NCBI RefSeq assembly: GCF_023856365.1
Contig: NC_064551.1
Span: 762,501 to 826,500, forward strand
DNA: 64,000 nucleotides
DNA from: Brienomyrus brachyistius
Taxonomy: Eukaryota > Chordata > Actinopteri > Osteoglossiformes > Mormyridae
Direction of reading: 5' to 3'
Below, piece after piece: positions 42,001 through 53,900 of the stretch; the first letter of the stretch is position 1, and every line of letters starts with the position of its first letter. The position numbers and the translations under genes were made by a program. The notes under the pieces are model-generated. The model was not told the origin of the DNA. It searched no databases and saw only the letters and a program-made list of their open reading frames with translations.

Positions 42001-42560
42001 AGCTGCTTAGTTTGCTGGAAAATGCGGCCTCAGAAACTCGGTGCGTCTGTTGTGTTGCTCAAAAATGAGTCGCAATCACAGATTTTAAAAAGGGAAAAAG
42101 AGCGCTACTGCCCTCTGCTGCCAGTAATCAACATTACAATCAGGTGGCTTCCAAACCTCTACGCGTGCTCAGCCATTCCAGATGCACGCGCGGTGTACTT
42201 CACTGCCGGCACCTGGCCATGTGCTCCCGTGTGTCAGCAGAGCGTAGCTCCTCCATACTTCATACAACATTCAAAGGGAAGCTAAAGTTGGCTAACACGA
42301 AAGGTTTGGATCTGCTGCTGTGAAGCACTGGAGACCAGGCATAAAATGTATACATGTGATAATAGTAGTATTACGGTAATAATCATTATAACGCGGCGCT
42401 GAGCAGCGGGTAGCAGATGCTTTATCCCTCCAGGGTTGGACGTTTGGACGCTGCCCTCACTGCACATGTGCACTGTTCATGTTCTTGCTGTGTTGCACTG
42501 CAGGCGGGGTATGTGGGCCCTCACCAACAGCTCCACCACACTCATCATCATCTTCCTCAG
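39060..42560. other. non-coding stretch
   Basis: Two further CpG-rich patches (about 39700-39950 and 40170-40330) in AT-rich surroundings. No exon with homology found on either strand. Confidence 0.35.
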
Positions 42561-42574
42561 TGTCCCCCACCTAC

Positions 42575-42781
42575 ACAGTGAGCAGGGTACACTCACACAC
42601 AAACACAGACATGCACACAAGGTACACAGACACATTCACACACACACACACACCCAGTGAGCACGGTACGCAAACACAGACACGCACACAGTGAGCACGG
42701 TACACACCCACACTCCCAGTGAGCACGGTACACACACCCACACTCCCAGTGAGCACGGTACACACACAGCAGGTACACAAG

Positions 42782-42836
<55 letters not shown>

Positions 42837-42965
42837 GAGCTCGGTACGCGAACACAGACACGCACCCAGTGAGCACGGTACACACACACCCACACTCCCA
42901 GTGAGCACGGTACACACACCCACAGGTACACACACACACACACACACACACACCTCACACACCTC
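42575..42965. repeat. (CA)n with interspersed gagcacggtacac units
   Basis: Short tandem units containing agtgagcacggtacac alternate with pure CA tracts, the longest at about 42788-42834. On the minus strand this is a GU-rich region just past the predicted ppp1r13b poly(A) signal. Confidence 0.92.
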
Positions 42966-43007
42966 ACACAGCAAAGAATCCGCTTGCATGTCATGCCAGG
43001 GCACTGT

Positions 43008-43013
43008 TTTATT
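43008..43013 (-). terminator. candidate ppp1r13b polyadenylation signal (AATAAA)
   Basis: AATAAA on the minus strand, followed within about 35-80 nt by a long GU-rich tract (gtgtgtgaggtgtgtgagg and then (GT)n). This is the textbook order for a vertebrate cleavage site. It is about 2.87 kb past the stop codon, and I saw no AATAAA closer to the stop. Confidence 0.5.
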
Positions 43014-43689
43014 GTGCACAGTATTTACAGAACAGAACAAGCTCCAAACATCACCTCAGTCACTCTGCCGGCAGAGTCATGTGACCTCTCACAGGTCATA
43101 TGACCTCTCCACCGCGTACACGGTCGCTCTCCCTGAAGGGGAGGGGGGGTGTACATTGTACAGATCCTGAGTGAAAAGTAAATGGCTGTGGCATTGAGGG
43201 GGCAGATTCAGGCCTCTGCATTGGACGCGGTTCCATCTGGTGTGATGTCCTGCCCCTAACCGTGACCCTGTGACCCCTATCCCTGACTGTGGCTTTTTGA
43301 ACCACATGGATATGTCCTCAGGACTCGACCTCCCCCTCAGATTGCTCAACACCCCCCAACCAAATCCCTCACTAATCCAAAGAGCCGCCATCCGGCGAAA
43401 TTGAAAACAGGAAAGCCCAGTGACCCATGGTCATGCTGAAGGAGATGAAGTGTCACCTGGAGCAGAGGGCCACCTAGGGCTGCCTGTCTGTGCCTTTCCC
43501 TTCCCAATCTTCAAATGAAGAAATAAAACCGTAAATGTACAAAATAAAAAGGGCGCAGGCCAGAAACATGAGCAAAGGAAGCCCTGAGTGGCTGTTTCAG
43601 TCCAGTTTGCCTGCAGTGGAACTGCTGCCCATTTTGGCCGTCCTCACCTGCGCTGGCTAAGAGGAGCCCGTTAACCCTGAGGGTGATGA

Positions 43690-45838
43690 CAGTTGGGGAC
43701 TGGGCACGGTCAGGGTATGGTCAGGGGAGGACCAGGGCACGGTCAGGGTATGGTCAGGGGAGGACCAGGGCACGGTCAGGGCAGGAACAGGGCGCGGTCA
43801 GGGCAGGAACAGGGCGCGGTCAGGGCACAGTAAGAGGACTGTTAGGGCAGGAACAGGGCGCGGTCAGGGCAGGAACAGGGCGCGGTCAGGGCAGGAACAG
43901 GGCGCGGTCAGGGTAGGAACAGGGCGCGGTCAGGGTAGGAACAGGGGAGGACCAGGGCATGGTCAGGGGAGGACCAGGGCATGGTCAGAGCACGGTCAGG
44001 GCATGGTCAGAGCACGGTCAGGGCAGGAACAGGGCGCGGTCAGGGCAGGAACAGGGCGCGGTCAGGGCAGGAACAGGGCACGGTCAGGGCAGGAACAGGG
44101 CACGGTCAGGGCACAGTAAGAGGACTGTTAGGGCAGGAACAGGGCGCGGTCAGGGCAGGAACAGGGCGCGGTCAGGGCAGGAACAGGGCGCGGTCAGGGT
44201 AGGAACAGGGGAGGACCAGGGCATGGTCAGGGGAGGACCAGGGCATGGTCAGAGCACGGTCAGGGCAGGAACAGGGCACGGTCAGGGCAGGAACAGGGCA
44301 CGGTCAGGGCAGGAACAGGGCACGGTCAGGGCAGGAACAGGGCACGGTGAGGGCAGGACCAGGGCGCGGTCAGGGTAGGACAAGGGCGCGGTCAGGGTAT
44401 GGTCAGGGCAGGACCAGGGCACGGTCAGGGTATGGTCAGGGCAGAACCAGGGCAGGAACAGGGCGCGGTCAGGGCAGGAACAGGGCGCGGTCAGGGCAGG
44501 AACAGGGCGCGGTCAGAGTATGGTCAGGGCAGGACCAGGGCACGGTCAGAGTATGGTCAGGGCAGGACCAGGGCACGGTCAGGGTATGGTCAGGGGAGGA
44601 CCAGGGCATGGTCAGAGCACGGTCAGGGCAGGAACAGGGCGAGGTCAGGGCAGGAACAGGGCGCGGTCAGGGCACAGTAAGAGGACTGTCAGGGCATGGT
44701 CAGAGCACGGTCAGAGCATGGTCAGAGCACTGTCAGGGCAGGAACAGGGCGAGGTCAGGGCAGGAACAGGGCGCGGTCAGGGCACAGTAAGAGGACTGTC
44801 AGGGTAGGAACAGGGCGCGGTCAGGGCAGGAACAGGGCGCGGTCAGGGCAGGAACAGGGCGCGGTCAGGGCAGGAACAGGGCCCGGTCAGGGCAGGAACA
44901 GGGCGCGGTCAGGGCAGGAACAGGGCGCGGTCAGGGCAGGAACAGGGCTCGGTCAGGGCACAGTAAGAGGACTGTCAGGGCAGGAACAGGGCACGGTCAG
45001 GGTATGGTCAGGGCAGGACCAGGGCAGGAACAGGGCGCGGTCAGGGCAGGAACAGGGCGCGGTCAGGGCAGGAACAGGGCGCGGTCAGGGCAGGAACAGG
45101 GCGCGGTCAGAGTATGGTCAGGGCAGGACCAGGGCACGGTCAGAGTATGGTCAGGGCAGGACCAGGGCACGGTCAGGGTATGGTCAGGGGAGGACCAGGG
45201 CATGGTCAGAGCACGGTCAGGGCAGGAACAGGGCGAGGTCAGGGCAGGAACAGGGCGCGGTCAGGGCACAGTAAGAGGACTGTCAGGGCATGGTCAGAGC
45301 ACGGTCAGAGCATGGTCAGAGCACTGTCAGGGCAGGAACAGGGCGAGGTCAGGGCAGGAACAGGGCGCGGTCAGGGCACAGTAAGAGGACTGTCAGGGTA
45401 GGAACAGGGCGCGGTCAGGGCAGGAACAGGGCGCGGTCAGGGCAGGAACAGGGCGCGGTCAGGGCAGGAACAGGGCCCGGTCAGGGCAGGAACAGGGCGC
45501 GGTCAGGGCAGGAACAGGGCGCGGTCAGGGCAGGAACAGGGCGCGGTCAGGGCAGGAACAGGGCGCGGTCAGGGCACAGTAAGAGGACTGTCAGGGCAGG
45601 AACAGGGCACGGTCAGGGTATGGTCAGGGCAGGACCAGGGCAGGAACAGGGCGCGGTCAGGGCACAGTAAGAGGACTGTCAGGGCAGGAACAGGGCACGG
45701 TCAGGGTATGGTCAGGGCAGGACCAGGGCAGGAACAGGGCGCGGTCAGGGCACAGTAAGAGGACTGTCAGGGCAGGACCAGGGCAGGAACAGGGTGCGGT
45801 CAGGGCAGGAACAGGGCAGGACCAGGGCACAGGCAATA
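43690..45838. repeat. 22-bp minisatellite, about 95 copies
   Basis: Unit caggaacagggcgcggtc + aggg, with variants gcacgg, gtatgg, agagca and a recurring longer insert gcacagtaagaggactgt that marks higher-order units. A segment of about 590 bp seems duplicated (around 44500-44815 and 45095-45405). It begins about 50 bp past the ppp1r13b stop codon. Confidence 0.96.
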
Positions 45839-45886
45839 CCCAGCATTGCAGTCTTTCTCCAGGAGAAGGTGAGGGCCAACAGGGCC

Positions 45887-45928
45887 TCACGCCAAAGACC
45901 GTTGCCGAGGCTTTATCCTGGGGTACAG
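45887..45928 (-). CDS. ppp1r13b: ppp1r13b last coding exon (13 residues and stop)
   Basis: Acceptor ctccctgcag before 45928, then [13 protein letters not shown] and TGA at 45889-45887. It exactly matches the conserved C-terminal tail of ASPP1/2, and the phase agrees with the SH3 exon 1.04 kb upstream. Too short to show up as an ordinary ORF. Confidence 0.96.
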   Translation of the reverse strand: MYPRIKPRQRSLA

Positions 45929-47654
45929 CTGCAGGGAGACAGATTGACATAAAAAATATTTACCCAAACCGTAGGGGGTGCTGTCTCCATCTTACCTGTT
46001 ACACCCCACAGTACCAATCAGACTGAAGCAATAACACAAAACAGCCTCTCCTATGGGCACCTTCATTAGAGACACTTCAGCTTTCAGTATCTCAGTATCC
46101 ATACAGCAACTGTGGAGTGCTGCGAGTCTCAGAGTGATAGAGCTCTGTGTCTGCATCCGGAAGGGCGTGGGTTTGAATCCCATCACCACTGGGCCTGAGA
46201 AAGGCCATTGACCCCCAGTGCTCCGGAGACTCTGCTGGCTGTCCCACTGACCCCAGAATGGAGAGCAAGCAGGGGTCCAAAGTAGGACATAAGATAAAAT
46301 CCCCACTGTACCTGGTGCGAAAGAATAATCCTGACTAAGTGAACTAAACATGACAGTAACAATGTAAATTCTACATGAATCAAATTCCTGGACGATTTTA
46401 AACCTTGATTTTTAAAGGCAAAGCACACAGATCTGCAGTAACCCTGTGATCAGAGGTAATCTGAGCAGTAAGGCAAGCTGCACATAAACAAAGACTTTCA
46501 GGCAAAGTTATATTAATTAGGCATCTGAATTATCATGGGAAGATGGGTCACAGTTCTGTAAAGCTGAAATTTGCCAGCTTAAATGCAAAATGAAAGGTGC
46601 CCTTATGCGTAGCCGACTCCTTGACAGGACATATGTTTGTAACATGCGGTTCGCCTGACTTGTACGTCACTTTAGACAGAAGCGTCTGCTAAATATGTCG
46701 AATGTATATGTTCAATGCTATGCATGAATACCTCTGTCTCCTTTTCTTACTGTTCAGTCAAAAAGACTCATCTTCTCAAAAACTTTCCAGAAAATTTTGA
46801 GGTACTATAAAAGATTTATAAAAGTAAATAAAAAGCGAGTGTTTGAACCTTCAAATAAGACCGAATCCAAATTCTCATCATTTAAGTGGAGCCCCCGGCT
46901 GCCACACCCCCCAAGGAAGCCCCACCCACTACGGCACAGGCTCCGCCCTAAAGGTGGAGCTCACCCCCAGAAGGTTGCGGGGAACATAGCCCTCCTTGTC
47001 CTTCAGCCGCGCCCACCACCACTCCGTCTCACTGTCGTCTTTGCGCCGCAGGATGGTGATGGCGTCGCCCTCGCGGAAGGACAGCTCGTCGGCGCTCTGG
47101 GCCTCGTAGTCCCACAGCGCGTACACAGCCCCCTTATTCATTACTCCCAGCTTCTCCTGCACGCCTGTGAAGGGGTCAAACCCACGGGGGGCGTTACACA
47201 GAAGGGGATGACATCACAACACAGTGATGTCACGAGGAACATGGTGACTACATAGAGGACAAAGACAACGATGCAGATGCAAGACCCCCATCCCCGGAGC
47301 TCTCTCTCTCTCTCTCTCTCTCCCTCTCTCTCTCTGTATCAGACCCCCATCCCCGGAGCTCTCTCTCTCTCTTCTCTCTCTCTCTCTCCCTCTCTCTCTC
47401 TCCTCTCTCTCTCTCTCTCCCTCTCTCTCTCTGTATCAGACCCCCATCCCCGGAGCTCTCTCTCTCTCTCTCCCCCTCTCTCTCTCTCTCTCTCTCCCTC
47501 TCTCTCTCTGTATCAGACCCCCATCCCCCGGAGCTCTCTCTCTCTCTCTCTCTCTCCCTCTCTCTCTCTGTATCAGACCCCCATCCCCGGAGCTCTCTCT
47601 CTCTCACTCTCCCTCTCTCTCTGTGTATCAGACCCGCTTCCCGAGGTGCTCTCT

Positions 47655-47713
<59 letters not shown>

Positions 47714-47738
47714 GTGTATCAGACCCGCTTCCCGAGGT

Positions 47739-47805
<67 letters not shown>

Positions 47806-47888
47806 GTGTATCAGACCCGCTTCCCGAGGTGCTCTCTCTCTCTCTCCCTCTCTCTCTCTCTCTCTGTATCAGACCCCCATCCCTGGAG

Positions 47889-47922
<34 letters not shown>

Positions 47923-50900
47923 GTGTATCAGACCCGCTTCCCGACGTTCTCTCTCTCTCTCCCTCTCACTCTCTGTATCAGACCCGCTTCCCGACGTTCT
48001 CTCACCGTAGAGGAACTGCGAGCATTGAAGGTAACCGTCTTCCATCTCTTCGCACTTGTCGGCGGCCGTCTCCACGTCGCTGATGGTGGTACCGAAGACG
48101 GCGGCCCCCGACTCCACCAGCAGTTTGCAGAGCTGCACGCTGTTGCAGGAGGCGGCGCAGTGCAGTGGCGTCCTGGAGGGGGGGCGACACAGAGTGTGGT
48201 GGGCCGGGCTGCGGTCAGGGCTGCGTGGGGCGGCGGGTCGCACGCACGCTCACCAGCCGTCGCTGTCTGCGGCATTTACGTTGACGCCGAAGTCCAGCAG
48301 GAACTTGACGATGTGGTGGTGACCGGCGCACACAGCGTTGTGCAGAGGCGTGATGCCCTCGTCGTTTGGCTTGCTGGGGTTCTCCACCTGAGCAAAGGGG
48401 TCAGTAGAAGAGGCGTTCACTCTGCTACAGCCCGCTGCAGCCATATCGAGGTCAGGAACCTGTACTTATTTAGGGCAGACTGAGATCTGACCGTTAACAC
48501 CCACAGGGGAGTCTCTGCTATCAAAGACTGTCCAGGATCAATGAAAATCATGTGTCAGTAGAGCTGCATATGAGTGCAAAGGAGCAGAAGCTCATCTGCA
48601 CGGCACCTTCTCTGAGGTCTAGGTCACCTAGTCCCCACTTAGACTGGGACATGACAGGGGCCCTTTAATACCTGCTTACACTCTGCCCTTTTTATAACTT
48701 TATATATTAGGCAATGCAATTTATATATTTAAGGCATCGCAATCCATTTCAGCTGCATGTGTCTGGACAGTGGAAGGAAAGCGAAGACTCGCCCACACAG
48801 GGTGAACGTCCACACTGCACACGCACAAAGCGGGGGTCTGCAGCGACAGCACTACCCACTGCGGACCGCGGGTCATAGGGAACAAAACTCGGCAAGCTTT
48901 ACGACGATGACGATGGCTCCTTTTCAGAAGTACCCAGTAATGTATTTTTATAAAAATCCGTCTAAAGTTCACCGCTTTTGCATGAGCTCTCCGAGAAAAT
49001 GATCATTGTCATTCTGCTGTTTGACTCAGTCATGGCCGTGCATCACATTCGTGACAAATTAACAAAAATGAGCGAAAAGGAGAAAAGGACACGAGAAGGC
49101 ATTCGTCTTCCGCTGTGTGGAAATATATGTACAGTATTTCACAGAGGTGATGCTTGCTTTGCTCAGTGACTGTCAATACTGGTGTGTCTCTTGGCACGAC
49201 TACTGACATTATTACCAACTTGTAATACTTTGTTAGTAGATTAGTTATTTAACCAAATGGAATTTATTTTCAGCTCTTGAATGTCACAAAAAACATGAAT
49301 ACCCTCTCAAAACACACGATATGTTTGCAAAAATAAATATGGTGAACATGACCGTATTAATTAATTGATACTTTATTGATCCCTCTGTGGGGAAATTGTC
49401 TTTACGCCTCCCTCAGCTTGCTCCATGTAGAGTAAGCTGTCCGCGAAGGGCTGCCACCCACAATGGCGCCCAGGGAGGGGATGTAAGATGACAGGGCTAC
49501 CTTCTGTTATAGCAGCGATTATTAATATGTTGCCATAGAGGAATCGTAGAAAGTAAAATAAGCAAACTGATTTAAAGTTAAAGTGATGACAGAGGCTAAA
49601 GAGCACATATCTATGGAGAACCTCGCATTTTGGGACGAGTCCGTCAAACCCCGAAAGTCCTCTTTGGGATGCATCTGCTTTGCAGTTCTGCTCTGTTGAT
49701 ATTTAAGTTACGCTCTGCAATTCTGACAGGCCACTGCATTTTCATTCACTTCTAACGCGAAGTTCGACACAACTGACGGTTTTCGCTCTTTATTTTCACT
49801 CTCTTCCTCGATGCGCCACCTCCCTTCAGCCCATAGTGCCAAGTAATTCGAGAAGGAAACGTTTAATCGATGCTTTTAAGTAATCGAGTGATCATGACAG
49901 CTCTACTTCACACATAATTTCAAACAAAATCTGCACCTCCATGCCAAAGGCAATGGGGATAAAAAGGCATATTATTAGTTAGGGTTAGTTACTGGTTAGT
50001 TACTGGGACTTTATCCCAAAATGGGACCCAACCTTTTATTTATATTTTACTTATACAACCTGCAACATGTTTATAATTCATAAATGAATCTGGCCAGCAA
50101 ATCGATCTTTCATTTTCCACAGAATTATGTAATGTTATCCCTCTAATAAGCGCTGCCAAGTTTCACTGCCAGCACCGCTGACACTGGACAGGAACTACAG
50201 TGAATGCGACAAGAATTTGGTTCCAGAAAAAAGGTTCTGGTCCCTGAAAAAGTAGCAGTGTGAAAGTGCCAATAATCATCATCAGTCCATCATCAAGTAC
50301 ATAGATATTTGTGACCCCTGCTGCAGATGTACAGACATCCACACTTCTGCGGCTTACCTACGGCAGATTCTACGCAGAAGTGTGGATCGGCCTTAAGTCT
50401 CTGTGAGCGCCCCGTCTGCCGCGTGTCCGCGAGTGCTGGCCGAGCGGCAGGCTGACACCTCGTAGATGATCCTCTGCACCAGGTCGAACTCGCCCTCCAG
50501 AGAGGCGTCCAGCAGCAGGGCCAGCGGGTTGAACTGCACGCGCAGGCCGCGGCCCGTCCGCTGCGAGTCCGGCTTCTTCAGGTTGGTACGTTTCTCCTGG
50601 AAGGTGTGTGTGTGGGGGGGGGGGGGGGGGGGGGGGTCAAAGAAGTGCTATGGATAGAATACTTTGGGGAGATTTACTAGGGTTTCATAGACAGACCAAG
50701 GGGGTGTTCCGCCAAGCAGGATCTCTCAGCTGGATTAACTTAAGCTAGACATCATGCTCATCCAATACGAGTTTAAGTAAGGAACATTCCTATTGGACAA
50801 ACCTGACTTCCAGTTTTGATGTTAACCCAACTAACCTAGAGATCCTGCTCTAGGGACACCCCCCGGAACAGATCACACGTTTTCCAGTAAAATTTATGTG

Positions 50901-53900
50901 ACTGGTTCTTGAAATTCATGGGAAAGTTCTCACCATTTGAGGGGTTTCTCAGAGCCAGTTACACTCGGAGGTACGACTTAACATTTATGTTTGTTTTTTT
51001 TCATTATTATGTAGCAGGTACTTTATAAAAGCCTTGATATCTGGAAATAATTACGGTAAGAATCTGATATCGCAGGCGGCTGGCGGTGCTAAGTTACACC
51101 ACACATCACAAGAATGCGGCCAGGAGGTGGAGCTCTGGCTTTAATTAGTGCTGCTGTTTAATTAGCCCCCCCACCACCAGCAGGGCAGCCCCCCCACTCA
51201 CCGCCAGCCGCCCTGCGCCGGCCTCCTCCAGCGGGCCGCTCTCTGCCGCCGAGCCCGGCGGGCCTGCCGGGTTGTTGTTGCTGTCCTCGGAGGAGCGGCT
51301 GGCCGAGTCGTCAGAAGAGGGGGCCAGTGGGTGGTTGTCGATGGCATCGGACAGTGGGGGGGGGCGGTCGGCTGCCCCAAGCCCGGGGCAGGGCCAGGGG
51401 GGTCGGGCAGGTTGCCGTTGTCAGCGTCGGCTAGAAGCCCTGTGGGGAGGGTGGGCTGGTAGAAGGTGGCTCCGCCCCCGCCCTCATGCCGCCCGCCAGC
51501 GTGTTGAAGCGCTGGTACAGCAGTTTCTGGATGTTGGGCCCCCCGGGGCCCTCGGGCTCCGTGATGGAGCTGCGCTTCTTAAGGGGCCGCGGTGCGTTGG
51601 CCAGCCGCCGGCGCAGTGCCTCCAGCTCGCCCTCGCTCTGGTAGCGCAGTGGGGAGTGCGCCACGGGCGTCAGCTTGCTGGGGCTCAGCGGCCGGGGCAG
51701 GCTCTCCGCTGGGCTGCTCTCAGCATCGGCCTCACCCCCCACCGGGCCCCTGGGCGCCGGAATGCCCCTGGTGTAGAGCAGCGGGGAGGAGGGCAGGGAG
51801 CCAGGAGGCAGCAAAGGCTTCCCGTACACTGCACACAGGAGGGGGGGGGGGGGGATGAAAGAAGGAGGGAGATAGAGGGAAAGAGCAAGGGAAGAGGGAG
51901 GGAAGGGAGGATAGGGAGAGAATGGGAAAGAGAGAGAGGATGAGAGAGAGAGGGGGAGGGAAGCAGAGAGGGGAAAGAGAGAGGGAGCAGGTTACACAGC
52001 AGTGCTGCAGCTAATCCTGCGATGGGCTGGCGTCCCGTACAGGGTGTCCCTGCCTTGTGCCCTCTGCTGCCTGGCAGACAAAACTACCACATGTACCATG
52101 CTTGAAAGAACTAGACAGAATCAGCAATCTTTCTGTTACGTGTCAGGCCTCGATGTCGTCATTATCAAAGGTGCATTTCAGATTCTCCTGAAGGACAAAC
52201 AGTAAGGGTAGCTAGCAAGGGGCAGTAGCAGCTGTATGGCCCGGCAAGGGCCGCTCCCCTCCCGCTCCCTTCCCGCTCCCGGGCCGCTCCCCTCCCCCGG
52301 CCGCTCCCTTCCCGCTCCCCTCCCGCTCCCCCTCCCCGGCTGCTCCCTTCCCGCTCCCCTCCCGCTCCCTTCCCGCTCCCTGGCCGCTCCCCTCCCCGGG
52401 CCGCTCCCTTCCCGCTCCCCTCCCTTCCCGCTCCCCTCCCCGGCCGCTCCCTTCCCGCTCCCCTCCCGCTCCCGCTCCCCGGCTGCTCCCTTCCCGCTCC
52501 CCTCCCGCTCCCTTCCCGCTCCCCGGCCACTCCCCTCCCGCTCCCCGGCCGCTCCCTTCCCGCTCCCCTCCCGCTCCCCTCCCCGGCTGCTCCCTTCCCG
52601 CTCCCCTCCCCGGCTGCTCCCTTCCCGCTCCCTTCCCGCTCCCTGGCCGCTCCCCTCCCGCTCCCTTCCCGCTCCCCTCCCTTCCCGCTCCCGCTCCCCT
52701 CCCCGGCTGCTCCCTTCCCGCTCCCCTCCCGCTCCCTTCCCGCTCCCCGGCTGCTCCCTTCCCGCTCCCCCGGCTGCTCCCTTCCCGCTCCCCCGGCTGC
52801 TCCCCTCCCGCTCCCCTCCCGCTCCCTTCCCGCTCCCTTCCCCGGCCGCTCCCTTCCCGCTCCCCTCCCCGGCCGCTCCCTTCCCGCTCCCCTCCCCGGC
52901 CGCTCCCCTCCCGATCACCTGCTTTGGAAGCCGGCTTGCTGCCGGGGGGGGCCGCCAGCCTTAGGTGCTGCTTGCTGCAGGTACATGTGATAGATGGAGC
53001 TGGAATTCACGGTGGGCGGGGCCCGGCGAGGAGACTGAGGCCGCGCCGCCTTGTCGGGCACAAAGGGGCGCACAGCAGCAGCCGGAGGCAGCGGTGGGGG
53101 GTCGGGCCGCTCCGGCGGGGGGCACCGGGCTGGGCGGCACCGAGATGCGCTGCTGGATCTGCTGCGAGGAGGAGCCAGGCGGTGGGGGTGGGCGTGGCCA
53201 GGGTGGGCGTGGGGGCGGCTCTTTGGGCCGCTCCAGTGAGCCGGCGGAGCCTGCCGCACAGAGCCGCGCTGCAGCACAGTGGCTGCCGTACGGGGGGGGC
53301 AGGGGCTTCGCGTGGGTGGGGCCGGGAGCAGGACCCGAGCCCACCGTGTTGGCCTCCTGGTGGACACATGAAGAAAGCGGGGTGAGGGCCATAAAGGGGG
53401 TGAGGTACCTGGAGGGTATGGGGTCACGACCTGCAGGGGGACTATAACCATGATGAGATAATGCGTGTGAACGAGGGATGAAAGAAAGAGGAAAAGGCAG
53501 AGCACAGGTTGAGAAGGCAACCCTCACCCGGTCTGTAGGGGGCATCGGTGGGGGTGGTGGGGGCCGGCTCTTCAAAGCTGCATCCGAAGTGACGTCCTTG
53601 TAGTCAGGGGGCTTCAGGGGTGGCCAGCCTGGGTCACCGGCTGGGGGGGGGGGGAAGATTCATGAGAGCAGCTTTCACGCTGTACAGGGACACACAAGTC
53701 AGCAAAAGCAGAGGGGGGGGGCACAGACCTGCCTTGGGGCGCGCATGGCCCACCACGGGGTTAGCAGCGGAGGGCTGCGGCTTGACGGGCTCCGGCATGG
53801 GGACCTGGATGAAGGGCCCCACGGTCGCCACCCTTCCGGGGCCACCGATCACCGCCTGGGGGCCAGAGACACAGAGGCTCGTTGGAGTGACCGTAGCCGC

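Larger units (their letters stand above)
43008..45886 (-). other. ppp1r13b: probable ppp1r13b 3' UTR
   Basis: From the stop codon at 45887-45889 down to the AATAAA at 43008. It would hold the complete 22-bp minisatellite at 43.69-45.84 kb, so about three-quarters of the 3' UTR would be tandem repeat. Inferred from the order of signals; transcript data are needed to confirm it. Confidence 0.45.
48388..50458. other. ppp1r13b intron
   Basis: Mostly AT-rich unique sequence, with a retroelement tail at 49.36 kb and a DNA-transposon fragment at 50.16 kb. No further exon seen; the flanking phases match without one. Confidence 0.6.

Noticed and set aside
42571..43040. Cys-Val repeat ORFs suggestive of a secreted Cys-rich peptide
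   Set aside because: They are (GT)n translated in three frames.
43683..45670. Gly/Arg/Gln-rich ORFs on the plus strand resembling RGG proteins
   Set aside because: Frames of the second 22-bp array, antisense to the ppp1r13b 3' UTR.
47248..48483. Long Ser-Leu and Arg-Glu repeat ORFs
   Set aside because: Translations of (CT)n/(GA)n in the ppp1r13b intron. The real exon on the minus strand is 48006-48172.
52178..52964. Gly/Ser/Arg-rich and Pro/Leu/Ser-rich ORFs on opposite strands
   Set aside because: Artefacts of the C-rich intronic minisatellite.
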